NCBI RefSeq assembly: GCF_017741935.1
Contig: NZ_JAGHMH010000006.1
Location: 124,001 to 188,000, forward strand
DNA: 64,000 bases
Direction of reading: 5' to 3'
Source: Rhizobium sp. 16-449-1b
GTDB taxonomy: Bacteria > Pseudomonadota > Alphaproteobacteria > Rhizobiales > Rhizobiaceae
Numbering within the stretch: position 1 is the first letter of the stretch; every line of letters begins with the position of its first letter. Below are positions 55,493-62,976 of this stretch, piece after piece. A model generated the notes under the pieces. That model was not told where the DNA came from. It did not search any database and saw nothing but the letters and a program-made list of their open reading frames with translations. The translations under genes were made by a program, and so were the position numbers.

Positions 55493-56080
55493 CTAAAGTG
55501 CGTCGATGGCGATGGTCACCGTGGCGCTTCCGATCGCCTGTCCATTCTCGTCGCGAACAGTGAAACTTGCCTGCGTTTCCAGCAATTGCGTGGCATCGTC
55601 GCGGCTGGCGCGATCGATGAAGACCTCGTCGGAGTCCCGGGCGAAGGTCCTCAGGAACTTGTTTTCGTCGCCCTGCCAGTAGTCGTTGGTGGGCACGCTC
55701 TGTGCGACATTCAGTCCGTTCCGGTCGGTCACGAATATTTCCACAATCGTTCCTTGCGAATCATCCTGCTTGGCTTTGAGGTATCGCGAGACCGGATTGT
55801 TGAGGAGGCGGGTGACCATCTGCCATTGCCCGCTCTTGATCTCCGAGCGGTAGCTGTTGTCGAGCACCTGGATATCCATCGGGCTGATATCGCCGAACTT
55901 CCTGTTCTGCGCCTTGATCGCGGCCAGAACGTTCGGCTTGTTGATCATCGGCTTGACGAGTGTATCCACATATTCGCGCACGACGGAGATATAGGCGGGT
56001 TCGGCCGAGACCACGCGCGGATGCACGTTCAAGCACAGCCCGAAGGCCGCGATCAAGCCGATAAACCGCCAACGCTGCAT
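55493..56080 (-). CDS. Exported sensor-domain-like protein
   Basis: A 195-residue protein with a signal peptide (WRFIGLIAAFGLCLNVHPRVVSA) and a single periplasmic domain resembling the ligand-binding PDC/Cache fold: helix PAYISVVREYVDTLVKPMI, then GTIVEIFVTDRNGLNVAQSVPTNDYWQGDENKFL, where DRNG...N.A.S..T.DYWQGDE is a typical Cache loop. It lacks any signalling output domain, so it may be a free ligand-binding or regulatory partner. It is monocistronic, downstream of gpt on the same strand. Confidence 0.78.
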   Translation of the reverse strand: MQRWRFIGLIAAFGLCLNVHPRVVSAEPAYISVVREYVDTLVKPMINKPNVLAAIKAQNRKFGDISPMDIQVLDNSYRSEIKSGQWQMVTRLLNNPVSRYLKAKQDDSQGTIVEIFVTDRNGLNVAQSVPTNDYWQGDENKFLRTFARDSDEVFIDRASRDDATQLLETQASFTVRDENGQAIGSATVTIAIDAL

Positions 56081-56207
56081 GGTCGTTCCAGTGTCGCGCT
56101 AGCGACCGCCCTCTACCCAAACACCCTGCCGCGCCCTTGCTGCCTGATGCCATATGATCATACGGCGGACGGCGAGGGGCGGACAGCGAATTTGATTATG
56201 TTAGTAA

Positions 56208-56246
56208 ACAAAGATTGGAGCAATTTAAAGTTGCTTCCGTCTTTGT
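56208..56246. repeat. Nested symmetric hairpin upstream of the sensor-like gene
   Basis: Outer arms ACAAAGA / TCTTTGT and inner arms AGCAA / TTGCT are separated by matching 4-base spacers on both sides, giving a stem with a symmetric internal loop. It lies 20 bases past the gpt stop and about 128 bases before the next start, so it may be a gpt terminator or a protein/RNA regulatory site. Confidence 0.5.
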
Positions 56247-56265
56247 CTGCTAAGAGCCTGGAAAA

Positions 56266-56763
56266 TCAGCCCTTGCTGCCCTTGGAGATTGGCTCCTGAT
56301 AGCTGAAACCCATATCCCACGGGAAGTAGATCCAGGTGTCCTGGCTCACTTCGGTGACGAAGGTATCGATGGTCGGCACACCCTGTGGTTTTGCATAGAC
56401 GCAGGCGAAGTGTGCCTTCGGAAGCAGTGTGCGGACCTCGGAGGCTGTCTTGCCGGTATCCGTCAGATCGTCGACGACGAGCACGCTTTCGCCGCCGTCT
56501 TCAAGCAGTTCGGCCGCGATGCCCTTGAGGAGCATCATCTCGCCCTGGTTCACGTAGTCGTGGTAGGACGCGACACAAACCGTCTCGATCAGGCGGATGT
56601 TCAGTTCGCGCGAAATGATGGCGGCCGGCACGAGGCCGCCGCGGGTGATGCAGACGATCGCCTTGAACTCGCGGTTCAGGCCGGCGAGACGCCAGGCCAG
56701 CGCGCGTGCGTCGCGGTGAAATTGATCCCAGGAAACGGGAAAGGCTTTATCGGGAAGGGACAT
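56266..56763 (-). CDS. gpt: Xanthine phosphoribosyltransferase
   Basis: A 165-residue purine-salvage enzyme, the family length. The PRPP-binding motif [18 protein letters not shown] lies near 90-107, [19 protein letters not shown] near 38-56, and the hood region [14 protein letters not shown] near 141-154 has the Trp that stacks on the base. The start [14 protein letters not shown] is preceded by CGGAGCG. It converts xanthine (and guanine) to the nucleotide. It is monocistronic. Confidence 0.92.
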   Translation of the reverse strand: MSLPDKAFPVSWDQFHRDARALAWRLAGLNREFKAIVCITRGGLVPAAIISRELNIRLIETVCVASYHDYVNQGEMMLLKGIAAELLEDGGESVLVVDDLTDTGKTASEVRTLLPKAHFACVYAKPQGVPTIDTFVTEVSQDTWIYFPWDMGFSYQEPISKGSKG

Positions 56764-56843
56764 TGGCTCGCTCCGAGGCATGGATGATGACACGCCGTTT
56801 GCCGGCGGCCGGACGCTCTTCCGTTCACTCGGGTCAAACGCAA

Positions 56844-56867
56844 ATCGCGCAGCCGAGACTGCGCGAT
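56844..56867 (-). terminator. Hairpin downstream of the universal stress protein gene
   Basis: Perfect 9-bp arms ATCGCGCAG / CTGCGCGAT with a 6-base loop, about 85 bases past the usp stop. No T-run. Confidence 0.4.
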
Positions 56868-56953
56868 GGAAGGACCGAAGCCGGAGCTCGTCGTCGGTCG
56901 TGGCAATTAGCGGAATTTGGCTGCAAAACGCAAGCCCCGCCGATCGCGGCCCG

Positions 56954-57796
56954 CTAACGCGAAAGCAGCGTCATCGCCGTCATGGAGTGCAACAGCGTCT
57001 TCGTCGTGCCGCCGAAGATCATCTGCCAGAGCCTCGAATGCGTGTAGGCACCCATCACAAGCAGGTCGATGCTGCTGTCGGACAGCCTGTTCTCGATGAC
57101 GGCCGACGTGCTCTTGTCCGTGGTCGTCGCCGTCGCGAGGGTGGCGTTGACGCCGTGGCGGGCAAGCGTCGCGGCGATTTCCGCACCGGCGACCGCTGCC
57201 GATTGCAGCGCGTTGTCGACAGGATCGACGGAGAAAATCTCAACCTCGTCGGCAGCCTTAAGGAAGGGCAGGGCGTCGAATGTCGCGCGCGCGGCTTCCT
57301 TCGATCCGTTCCAGGCGACCAGCACCCGCTTGATCGGCTTCGGCTGGCGGATGATGAAGGGGATCATCAAAACCGGCCGTCCGCTTTCGAGCAGGAAATT
57401 GTCGACATCGACGTGACTGTCCGACGGCCGTGCCGGATCGGCCTGCGAGGCGATCAAGAGATCGGCGCTACGGGCGCTTTCGATCAGCGGCGCCGAGCCA
57501 TAGCCGGTCGAGGAAGCAAAGCTGCGCCACTCGAACGAGACGCCTTCGACCTCCGCCTTGCGGCGAACGATCGTTTCGATCTTGACCCGTTCGGCGTGCG
57601 CCATGTCCTGCAGCGCCTGCACGGCGACAGGATCCGGGATCTCCATCGGTGCCACGAGTGGAACGACGGCGATCGTTTCCGCATGAAGCCCGATCACATG
57701 AGCATCGTGTTCCGCAGCCAGCGCAAACGCCAGATCGGCGACTGCAACGCAATTGTCTGAAGTATCGAGAATCGCAAGAATGGTTTTGTAAGACAT
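56954..57796 (-). CDS. Tandem-domain universal stress protein
   Basis: A 280-residue protein with two Usp domains. The first begins [21 protein letters not shown], the second near 160 with [25 protein letters not shown] and ends [24 protein letters not shown], the nucleotide-binding loop. The ATG has AAGGAG upstream. A perfect FixK/FnrN box lies 68-81 bases before the start, so induction under low oxygen, as in nodules, is likely. The frame is open upstream across that box, but the added residues are not Usp-like. Confidence 0.88.
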   Translation of the reverse strand: MSYKTILAILDTSDNCVAVADLAFALAAEHDAHVIGLHAETIAVVPLVAPMEIPDPVAVQALQDMAHAERVKIETIVRRKAEVEGVSFEWRSFASSTGYGSAPLIESARSADLLIASQADPARPSDSHVDVDNFLLESGRPVLMIPFIIRQPKPIKRVLVAWNGSKEAARATFDALPFLKAADEVEIFSVDPVDNALQSAAVAGAEIAATLARHGVNATLATATTTDKSTSAVIENRLSDSSIDLLVMGAYTHSRLWQMIFGGTTKTLLHSMTAMTLLSR

Positions 57797-57863
57797 GGGT
57801 ATCTCCTTGCTCGGATGAAAAAGTCCGTAAGAGAAGCAATGCGCTTGCCCGGCATTTGTTTCC

Positions 57864-57877
57864 TTGACCGAGATCAA
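57864..57877 (-). promoter_or_regulatory. FNR/FixK-type anaerobox
   Basis: On the minus strand TTGAT-CTCG-GTCAA, an exact fit to TTGAY-N4-RTCAA bound by FNR, FixK and FnrN. The centre is about 74 bases before the usp ATG. A class II position (centre at -41.5) would leave a leader of about 33 bases. Confidence 0.65.
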
Positions 57878-57903
57878 GGGTCATAGGCCGGTCTCGAAAG
57901 AGA

Positions 57904-58677
57904 TTAGGCCTCTGCCGAATGGTTTTCCAGGATATCCCGCTCGCGACGGATGGCTTCGATCGTCGCCGCGACATCCGCGCCGGCGGCATCGATCACCGCC
58001 TGCGAGCGACCGCGAACGACGATCTCGGTGGAAAATTTCTGGCCGACATAGCGAGGATAGGAGCCGATGCTGGTTTCCGGATGCGCCTTCTGGATCGCGG
58101 CGAGCGGCGTGCCGATATCGCCTTCGCCATAAGGGCATGAGATCGCCAGCGACAGCACCGGCGTTCCGGTTCTGAGCGTCGGAATCACCGCGTCCACCAT
58201 CGCCTGAAACACCTGCGGCACGCCGGCCATCACATAGACGTTGCCAATGACGAAACCCGGCGCGGTGGAAACGGGGTTGGGAATGTGGGTGGCGCCGACA
58301 GGCATGCGCGCCATCCGCTGGCGGGCCTCGGTGAACTCCATCTCGCGGCGCTTGTACATATCGCCGAGTAGCGCCATCGCCTTCTCGTCATGATGGCAGG
58401 CAACGCCGAAGGCCTTGGAGACGGCATCGGCCGTGATGTCGTCATGGGTCGGCCCGATGCCGCCCGAGGTGAAGACATAATCGTATTTCGTCCTCAGCGC
58501 GTTCAGCGCCTCGACGATCGCATCCTCCTCGTCAGCGACGATGCGGACTTCCTTGAGGTCGATGCCTGCAAGCAGCAGCATATCGGCGAGATGGCCGATG
58601 TTCTTGTCCTTGGTGCGGCCGGATAAAAGCTCGTCGCCGATTGCCAGAATGGCTGCGGTCACAATCTGTTGGGTCAT
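57904..58677 (-). CDS. CinA/MoCF-domain protein (competence/damage-inducible protein A type)
   Basis: A 257-residue protein with the MoCF/molybdopterin-binding fold of the CinA N-terminal domain: AAILAIGDELLSGRTKDKN near 8-26, FTSGGIGPTHDDITADAV near 69-86, NPVSTAPGF near 133 and MAGVPQVFQAM near 151. The pyridine-nucleotide/NMN-deamidase C-terminal domain of full-length CinA is absent, so it is the short form common in rhizobia. An ADP-ribose/NAD-related activity is possible but unproven. It is upstream of usp on the same strand with a separate promoter between. Confidence 0.85.
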   Translation of the reverse strand: MTQQIVTAAILAIGDELLSGRTKDKNIGHLADMLLLAGIDLKEVRIVADEEDAIVEALNALRTKYDYVFTSGGIGPTHDDITADAVSKAFGVACHHDEKAMALLGDMYKRREMEFTEARQRMARMPVGATHIPNPVSTAPGFVIGNVYVMAGVPQVFQAMVDAVIPTLRTGTPVLSLAISCPYGEGDIGTPLAAIQKAHPETSIGSYPRYVGQKFSTEIVVRGRSQAVIDAAGADVAATIEAIRRERDILENHSAEA

Positions 58678-58972
58678 GGTAGGTCTCTGTCTTCACTCAG
58701 TCTTTGGCGTCGAGCTTATACCAAATAGAGCGGACGGGAAGCCCGTGCCCACCAATACGGAAATGTGAACGCAAGCCAAAAACGTGCGATAAGATTGAAC
58801 AGTCCGTCTCCCGCAGCGCGGCTGGCCGCCACCAAGTGCATGCGCTAGCTATTGGTCATACGCACGATAGCGTTGCGAGGCATTCTTTATGATACGCGAA
58901 TTCATCAAACGGATTTTGGTCGGTGCGCCAACGCAAGCACCCGCCGCAACCCAGAAAGAGGAAACTTCCAAG

Positions 58973-59569
58973 ATGGCTAAGGTTCTGGTTCTTTACTATT
59001 CGTCGTACGGCCACATCGAGACGATGGCATACGCCGTTGCCGAAGGCGCGAAATCCGCAGGCGCCGACGTGACCGTCAAGCGCGTACCGGAACTGGTGCC
59101 GGAAGAGGTCGCCAAGGCATCGCATTTCAAGCTTGACCAGCAGGCACCGATCGCCACCGTGGACGAACTCGCAGAATACGACGCGATCATCGTCGGCGCC
59201 GGCACCCGCTTCGGCACCGTTGCATCGCAGATGCGCAACTTCTGGGATCAGACGGGCGGCCTGTGGTTTGCCGGCAAGCTCGTGGGCAAGATCGGCTCGG
59301 TCTTCACCTCGTCCGCCACGCAGCACGGCGGCCAGGAATCCACCATCCTCGGCTTCATCCCGACCTTCCTCCATCAGGGCATGGTCGTCGCCGGCCTTCC
59401 TTATGCATTCCAGGGCCAGATGGGCGTTGACGAAATCAAGGGCGGTTCGCCCTACGGCGCATCCACGATCACCGACGGCGACGGTTCGCGCCAGCCGTCG
59501 GCAATCGAGCTCGACGCCGCCAAGTTCCAGGGCGCACACGTCGCCAAGCTTGCGGCAAAGCTCGCCTGA
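58973..59569 (+). CDS. wrbA: NAD(P)H:quinone oxidoreductase WrbA
   Basis: A 198-residue flavodoxin-like enzyme, the standard WrbA length. The FMN phosphate loop is [13 protein letters not shown] near 7-19, then [22 protein letters not shown] near 72-93, [12 protein letters not shown] near 109 and [13 protein letters not shown] near 162. It reduces quinones by two electrons and protects against oxidative stress. The frame is open 28 codons upstream from an ATG ([12 protein letters not shown]), but the start used here gives the family N-terminus [10 protein letters not shown] and has GAGGAAA upstream. A terminator follows. Confidence 0.93.
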   Translation: MAKVLVLYYSSYGHIETMAYAVAEGAKSAGADVTVKRVPELVPEEVAKASHFKLDQQAPIATVDELAEYDAIIVGAGTRFGTVASQMRNFWDQTGGLWFAGKLVGKIGSVFTSSATQHGGQESTILGFIPTFLHQGMVVAGLPYAFQGQMGVDEIKGGSPYGASTITDGDGSRQPSAIELDAAKFQGAHVAKLAAKLA

Positions 59570-59591
59570 GCCAAGGCACCTTGAAACAGTG

Positions 59592-59618
59592 AAGGCGCGG
59601 CCTCGGGCCGCGCCTTTT
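59592..59618 (+). terminator. Rho-independent terminator of wrbA
   Basis: Perfect 11-bp stem AAGGCGCGGCC / GGCCGCGCCTT with a 3-base loop, continuing in TTTT, 22 bases after the stop. Confidence 0.88.
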
Positions 59619-59680
59619 CATGTGTGGCGTCGAAACGCCGTCGTAAAATCGAAGTCGTCGCTGCTGATTTCCGCGATCGT

Positions 59681-59818
59681 CTAGCCGTAAAATCCGTGGA
59701 ATTTTGCCGTGTAAACGAACAGCGGTACCCCAAATACCGCCAGTGCAATCAAGAATGCCGTGCCTGTTCTAAACAGTCTCAGGCGCCGTGTTCTGGCGCC
59801 ATCCCAATCGTAAACCAT
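59681..59818 (-). CDS. 45-residue single-pass membrane protein candidate
   Basis: Starts MVYDWDGARTRRLRLFRTGT, then one hydrophobic helix AFLIALAVFGVPLFVY and a short end TAKFHGFYG. The positively charged segment before the helix predicts an N-in topology. GGGAG lies 9 bases before the ATG on the minus strand. It converges on wrbA and is divergent from the SGNH gene. It is below the size most annotation tools report. The function is unknown. Confidence 0.6.
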   Translation of the reverse strand: MVYDWDGARTRRLRLFRTGTAFLIALAVFGVPLFVYTAKFHGFYG

Positions 59819-60164
59819 CGTCTTACTCCCACCACAAGACAAGCTTTACAAATACACGCCCTAAAGCCGTAGCTTTGCTGACGGCGGGCATACAAACACA
59901 TTCTAACGTTGCAAGAAAGAGATATTACTAATTAATTAAGCGATGTCTCATAAATGCATCGCAGCCGCTCGTTTTGTCTTCGGCTATTCTTGGAGCGGTG
60001 CGCAAGTCGGCGTTGCTCCATTCGACCGCTGCTGGATGCGGATGTGGGCTCGTTGCTGCCTTTGACGGGGTACATGCTTCGATTCTTCGCTGTTCGAGCA
60101 ACCCATCCTTTACGTCTTTGCTGATACTTATGTCAGCACCTGTTGAATAGCATGGGATTCCAAG
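59819..60164. other. AT-richer intergenic region before the SGNH gene
   Basis: No gene is seen. The left half is AT-rich (TACTAATTAATTAAG at 59926-59940) with a 6-bp hairpin GCGATG / CATCGC directly after it. It probably holds the divergent promoters of the 45-residue protein and the SGNH gene. Confidence 0.45.
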
Positions 60165-60995
60165 GTGTTGCGGCTGATACGAATAAGCGCATTGCTGACG
60201 ATCTTGCTCGTCTGCATGTTTTTCCTCCCGCCGTTTAATGGATACGTCAATGGGGGCGTGCAATACGTCCGGGACTATTTCGACAAGAGGCCCGAGCAGA
60301 CCGCCCTGTTCATCGGCAACAGCCGCACTTTCTATAACAATATGCCCCAAATGGTGCGCGCCATCGCCGACTCCGCCGGCTATTCCAAGAGACTGCGCAT
60401 CGTGATGGATGCGGAGCCGGGCGTCAGCCTCGGCTATCACATCAAGAGCGAAAAAACCCAGGCGCTCCTTTCCCGACGCTGGGATCAAGTCGTGCTGCAG
60501 GTGCTGAGCAGCGACCAGTATAGCGCGCGGCAATCCGGCCCGGCATGGGATGATGCCGAGAACCTGATACGGGAGGTTCAGGCGAAAGGCGACGTGCCGG
60601 TCATGTTCGTCACCTGGCGCTATACCGATCAGTGCATCAAGGATGCCGGCATGCCGAAGACGGCCGGCGATTACTCACCAATGGGTTATGCCGACATGCA
60701 CCTCAACATCCAGCGGCAGCATGCCCGTCTCGCCGCGCTGACGGGCGTCGCGCTCGTCAATGTAGGCATGATCTGGGAAGCGCTTCAGAGCCAGCCGAAG
60801 GATTTCAATCTCTACTATGATTGCAACCACCCTTCGATCTACGGCAGCTATCTCTCGGCTCTGATGTTCTACAACTATTTTTCCGGAAACGACGTTCTGA
60901 ACGTGACGTTCCGGCCGAGTGAAATGTCTTCGGAGGACGCGGCGATGCTGCGGAAGGCTGTATCGGACTATCTGGCGAATTCCGCCAAGGCTTGA
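60165..60995 (+). CDS. Membrane-anchored SGNH/GDSL-type hydrolase or transferase
   Basis: A 276-residue protein: an N-terminal signal anchor (LIRISALLTILLVCMFFLPP), then an SGNH-type domain with block I ALFIGNSRTFYNN (nucleophile Ser near 53) and block V DCNHPSIYGSYL (Asp/His near 225-228). The loop VLQVLSSDQYS supplies the block III region. The start is GTG. Such proteins remove or transfer acyl groups on polysaccharides. An acyltransferase-3 gene follows in the same direction, the combination typical of exopolysaccharide or peptidoglycan O-acetylation. Confidence 0.8.
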   Translation: MLRLIRISALLTILLVCMFFLPPFNGYVNGGVQYVRDYFDKRPEQTALFIGNSRTFYNNMPQMVRAIADSAGYSKRLRIVMDAEPGVSLGYHIKSEKTQALLSRRWDQVVLQVLSSDQYSARQSGPAWDDAENLIREVQAKGDVPVMFVTWRYTDQCIKDAGMPKTAGDYSPMGYADMHLNIQRQHARLAALTGVALVNVGMIWEALQSQPKDFNLYYDCNHPSIYGSYLSALMFYNYFSGNDVLNVTFRPSEMSSEDAAMLRKAVSDYLANSAKA

Positions 60996-61089
60996 AATAT
61001 TGCGATAAACATATTCAATCAAGCCGGTTAAATTAACGTCTGTTAAATTCCCTTATGGTTGTATGTCCCCGGGGCTGAGGGCGGGATAT

Positions 61090-62235
61090 ATGGTGGGCGA
61101 CAGACCAGATGGACGACGTCACGATCTTGATGCGTTGCGCGTGTTTTGCTTTGGCACGCTCATCATCTACCATTCGAGCCTTGTCTATGGAGCGAAGACC
61201 TGGTGGGTCCATGCTTCGGATACCACAAAGCTGATCGATCTGATCACGATCGGGTCGCATCCATGGCGGATGAGCCTGCTATTCTTCATTTCCGGCGTGG
61301 TCACGGCATCGCTGCTCAAGAAGAGATCCGTGGCTGAAATTCGCAACACCCGCACGCGGCAGCTCCTTCTGCCCTTTGTATTCGGCGTTTTCGTGGTTGT
61401 GCCGCCGCAGATCTATCTCTCGCCGTACAACTTCACCCCCGATCTCTCTTATTGGGAATTCTGGAAGACCTATGTCGTCTCCGGGATTCAGCTTGAGCAT
61501 ATGTGGTTCCTGGCCTATCTCTGGATCTATGTCATCGCCTGGTCGGTTGCCCAGCCGCAGCTCGCGCGGCGCTGGCCCGGCCTATCGGCGTCCCTGGCGG
61601 CGCGGCTGCGGGGCAGGGGCTTGTTCGTGGCGCCGATCGCATTTCTGTCGATCCTGAGGCTCTGTCTCTATCCCGTCTTCGGCGAGACGCTTGTTATCAA
61701 TTCCGATCTCTATTCGCACGCCGTGTATTTCTCGGTGTTCATGCTGGGCACGCTGCTCGCCAACGAGCAGAGCTTCTGGCAGGAGATCGATCGCCAGCGC
61801 TGGATGAGCCTGTGCGTCGCCACGCTGTCGCTGGCGGCGCTGACGGCAGTATTCCTGTTCATCCCACGGGAGGCGAGGCCGGATGCACTCGTGGTCGCGA
61901 TCAGGGTCGTCCGCTCGGCCTTCCAATGGAGTGCCGTGCTTGCGCTGCTTGCTTTCGCGGGCAGGATCGCCAACCGGCCGAACCGGGTCATCATGTACCT
62001 GAACAAGTCGATCATGACCTATTATATCGCGCATCAGACGGTGATCGTCATCGCGGCCTACTACATCGCGCAGGCAGGCCTTCTCGATATCCGTTCCTTC
62101 ATACCGCTCGTGATCTTCACGGCGCTGGTCTGCGCGCTCATCGCGGAGATGAAGACGCGCTTCAGACCCTTCCTCACCAATATGACATCGACGATAAAAG
62201 GGCTGCGAAAACCGCTTCCCTCGGAAACGGCCTGA
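61090..62235 (+). CDS. Acyltransferase-3 family membrane protein (OpgC/OafA-like)
   Basis: A 381-residue polytopic protein with about ten helices. RRHDLDALRVFCFGTLIIYHSS near 8-29 holds the catalytic-type His of the acyltransferase_3 family; SLLFFISGVVTASLLKKRS and TRTRQLLLPFVFGVFVVVPPQ follow, and YYIAHQTVIVIAAYY lies near the end. It should move acyl groups (succinyl or acetyl) across the membrane onto glycans. The start at this ATG has GAGGGCGGG upstream; an ATG nine codons earlier lacks a ribosome-binding site. It is paired with the SGNH gene 94 bases upstream. Confidence 0.87.
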   Translation: MVGDRPDGRRHDLDALRVFCFGTLIIYHSSLVYGAKTWWVHASDTTKLIDLITIGSHPWRMSLLFFISGVVTASLLKKRSVAEIRNTRTRQLLLPFVFGVFVVVPPQIYLSPYNFTPDLSYWEFWKTYVVSGIQLEHMWFLAYLWIYVIAWSVAQPQLARRWPGLSASLAARLRGRGLFVAPIAFLSILRLCLYPVFGETLVINSDLYSHAVYFSVFMLGTLLANEQSFWQEIDRQRWMSLCVATLSLAALTAVFLFIPREARPDALVVAIRVVRSAFQWSAVLALLAFAGRIANRPNRVIMYLNKSIMTYYIAHQTVIVIAAYYIAQAGLLDIRSFIPLVIFTALVCALIAEMKTRFRPFLTNMTSTIKGLRKPLPSETA

Positions 62236-62274
62236 GCCGTCTTCGCATCAATTTATGGGTAAGCACCAGCCACC

Positions 62275-62360
62275 TGGTGCGGGCGGCGGGGATCGAACCC
62301 GCACAGCCAAAGGCCGAGAGATTTTAAGTCTCTTGCGTCTACCAGTTTCGCCACGCCCGC
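62275..62360 (-). tRNA. tRNA-Leu, anticodon UAA
   Basis: On the minus strand the molecule starts GCGGGCGTGGCGAAACTGG and ends CGCCCGC-A-CCA. The 7-bp acceptor stem pairs fully, the anticodon stem AGAGA/TCTCT encloses loop CTTAAAA (anticodon TAA), a long variable arm is present as in class II tRNAs, and the T-loop reads GGTTCGATCCCC. CCA is encoded. Length with CCA is 86 bases. Confidence 0.95.
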
Positions 62361-62371
62361 GCAGGCTTCTC

Positions 62372-62399
62372 ATTCAACGACTGCGGCGATTCAGTCAAG
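62372..62399 (-). promoter_or_regulatory. Probable sigma-70 promoter of tRNA-Leu
   Basis: On the minus strand CTTGAC, 16 bases, then TTGAAT. CTTGAC is the common rhizobial -35; the -10 is only fair. It would start transcription about 6 bases before the tRNA. Confidence 0.45.
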
Positions 62400-62422
62400 G
62401 GCATGCGTGCGCGGGGCAGGCG

Positions 62423-62779
62423 TCAAGATGCATTCGCCTTGGCGGCGCGAACCCTGTTGAACAGCGATCCGATAGCGACGCCGACCGTGGCGCCCACGGC
62501 TTTTACCGCGGCGTCGTGAAGGCGTGCGTGGCGAGTGGGCGACAGATATTGCAGATACTCGATAAAGACCGCGCCTGCGATCAGGAGCAAAGCCACTGTC
62601 ATCCAGTGCTTGGGATAAGCCACGGCGAAGGCGAGGCCTACGACCATATAGGCAAGCGCCCGGTCGATATTGACTGAAGTCACCGTATGGGGACGAAGGC
62701 CGATCGGCGAGACCGTTACGAAAATGATGGCGGCGAGGAGGAGCCAGGCGAGCGGCTTTGAGAATTTGTCTGCTGTCAT
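62423..62779 (-). CDS. VanZ-like membrane protein
   Basis: A 118-residue membrane protein with three hydrophobic helices (LAWLLLAAIIFVTVSPIGL, ALAYMVVGLAFAVAY, WMTVALLLIAGAVFIEYLQ) and the VanZ-like motifs SPIGLRPHTV, NIDRALAYMVVG, IEYLQYLSPTRHARLHDAAVKAVGATVG. The family is widespread and mostly uncharacterised; the teicoplanin-resistance role of VanZ should not be assumed. A GTG twelve codons upstream is less likely than this ATG. It is on the same strand as, and upstream of, tRNA-Leu. Confidence 0.82.
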   Translation of the reverse strand: MTADKFSKPLAWLLLAAIIFVTVSPIGLRPHTVTSVNIDRALAYMVVGLAFAVAYPKHWMTVALLLIAGAVFIEYLQYLSPTRHARLHDAAVKAVGATVGVAIGSLFNRVRAAKANAS

Positions 62780-62976
62780 AAAACTCACAATATTGATGTC
62801 ACCGGGCGGTTTCACCGCACGATTGCGTTATCTCGGCGGCACGGCCTACGTTACTTCGGTACTTTTCCCAAAACGCGTAGCACTGCGCCCTACCGAACCG
62901 TTGTGGTTGAAAATGGGCTTCTTTCGAGGGTCTGCCTATGGCATAGCGTGGGGCGCAATAACAAGGGACTGAGACC

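Noticed and set aside
55200..55496. 98-codon open frame in the long region upstream of nrdJ
   Set aside because: GTG start without ribosome-binding site, no recognisable domain, and a competing open frame on the other strand; more likely chance openness.
61020..61050. GGTTAAATTAACGTCTGTTAAA as a CtrA site before the acyltransferase
   Set aside because: The half-sites are 6 bases apart, not the 7 required by the CtrA consensus.
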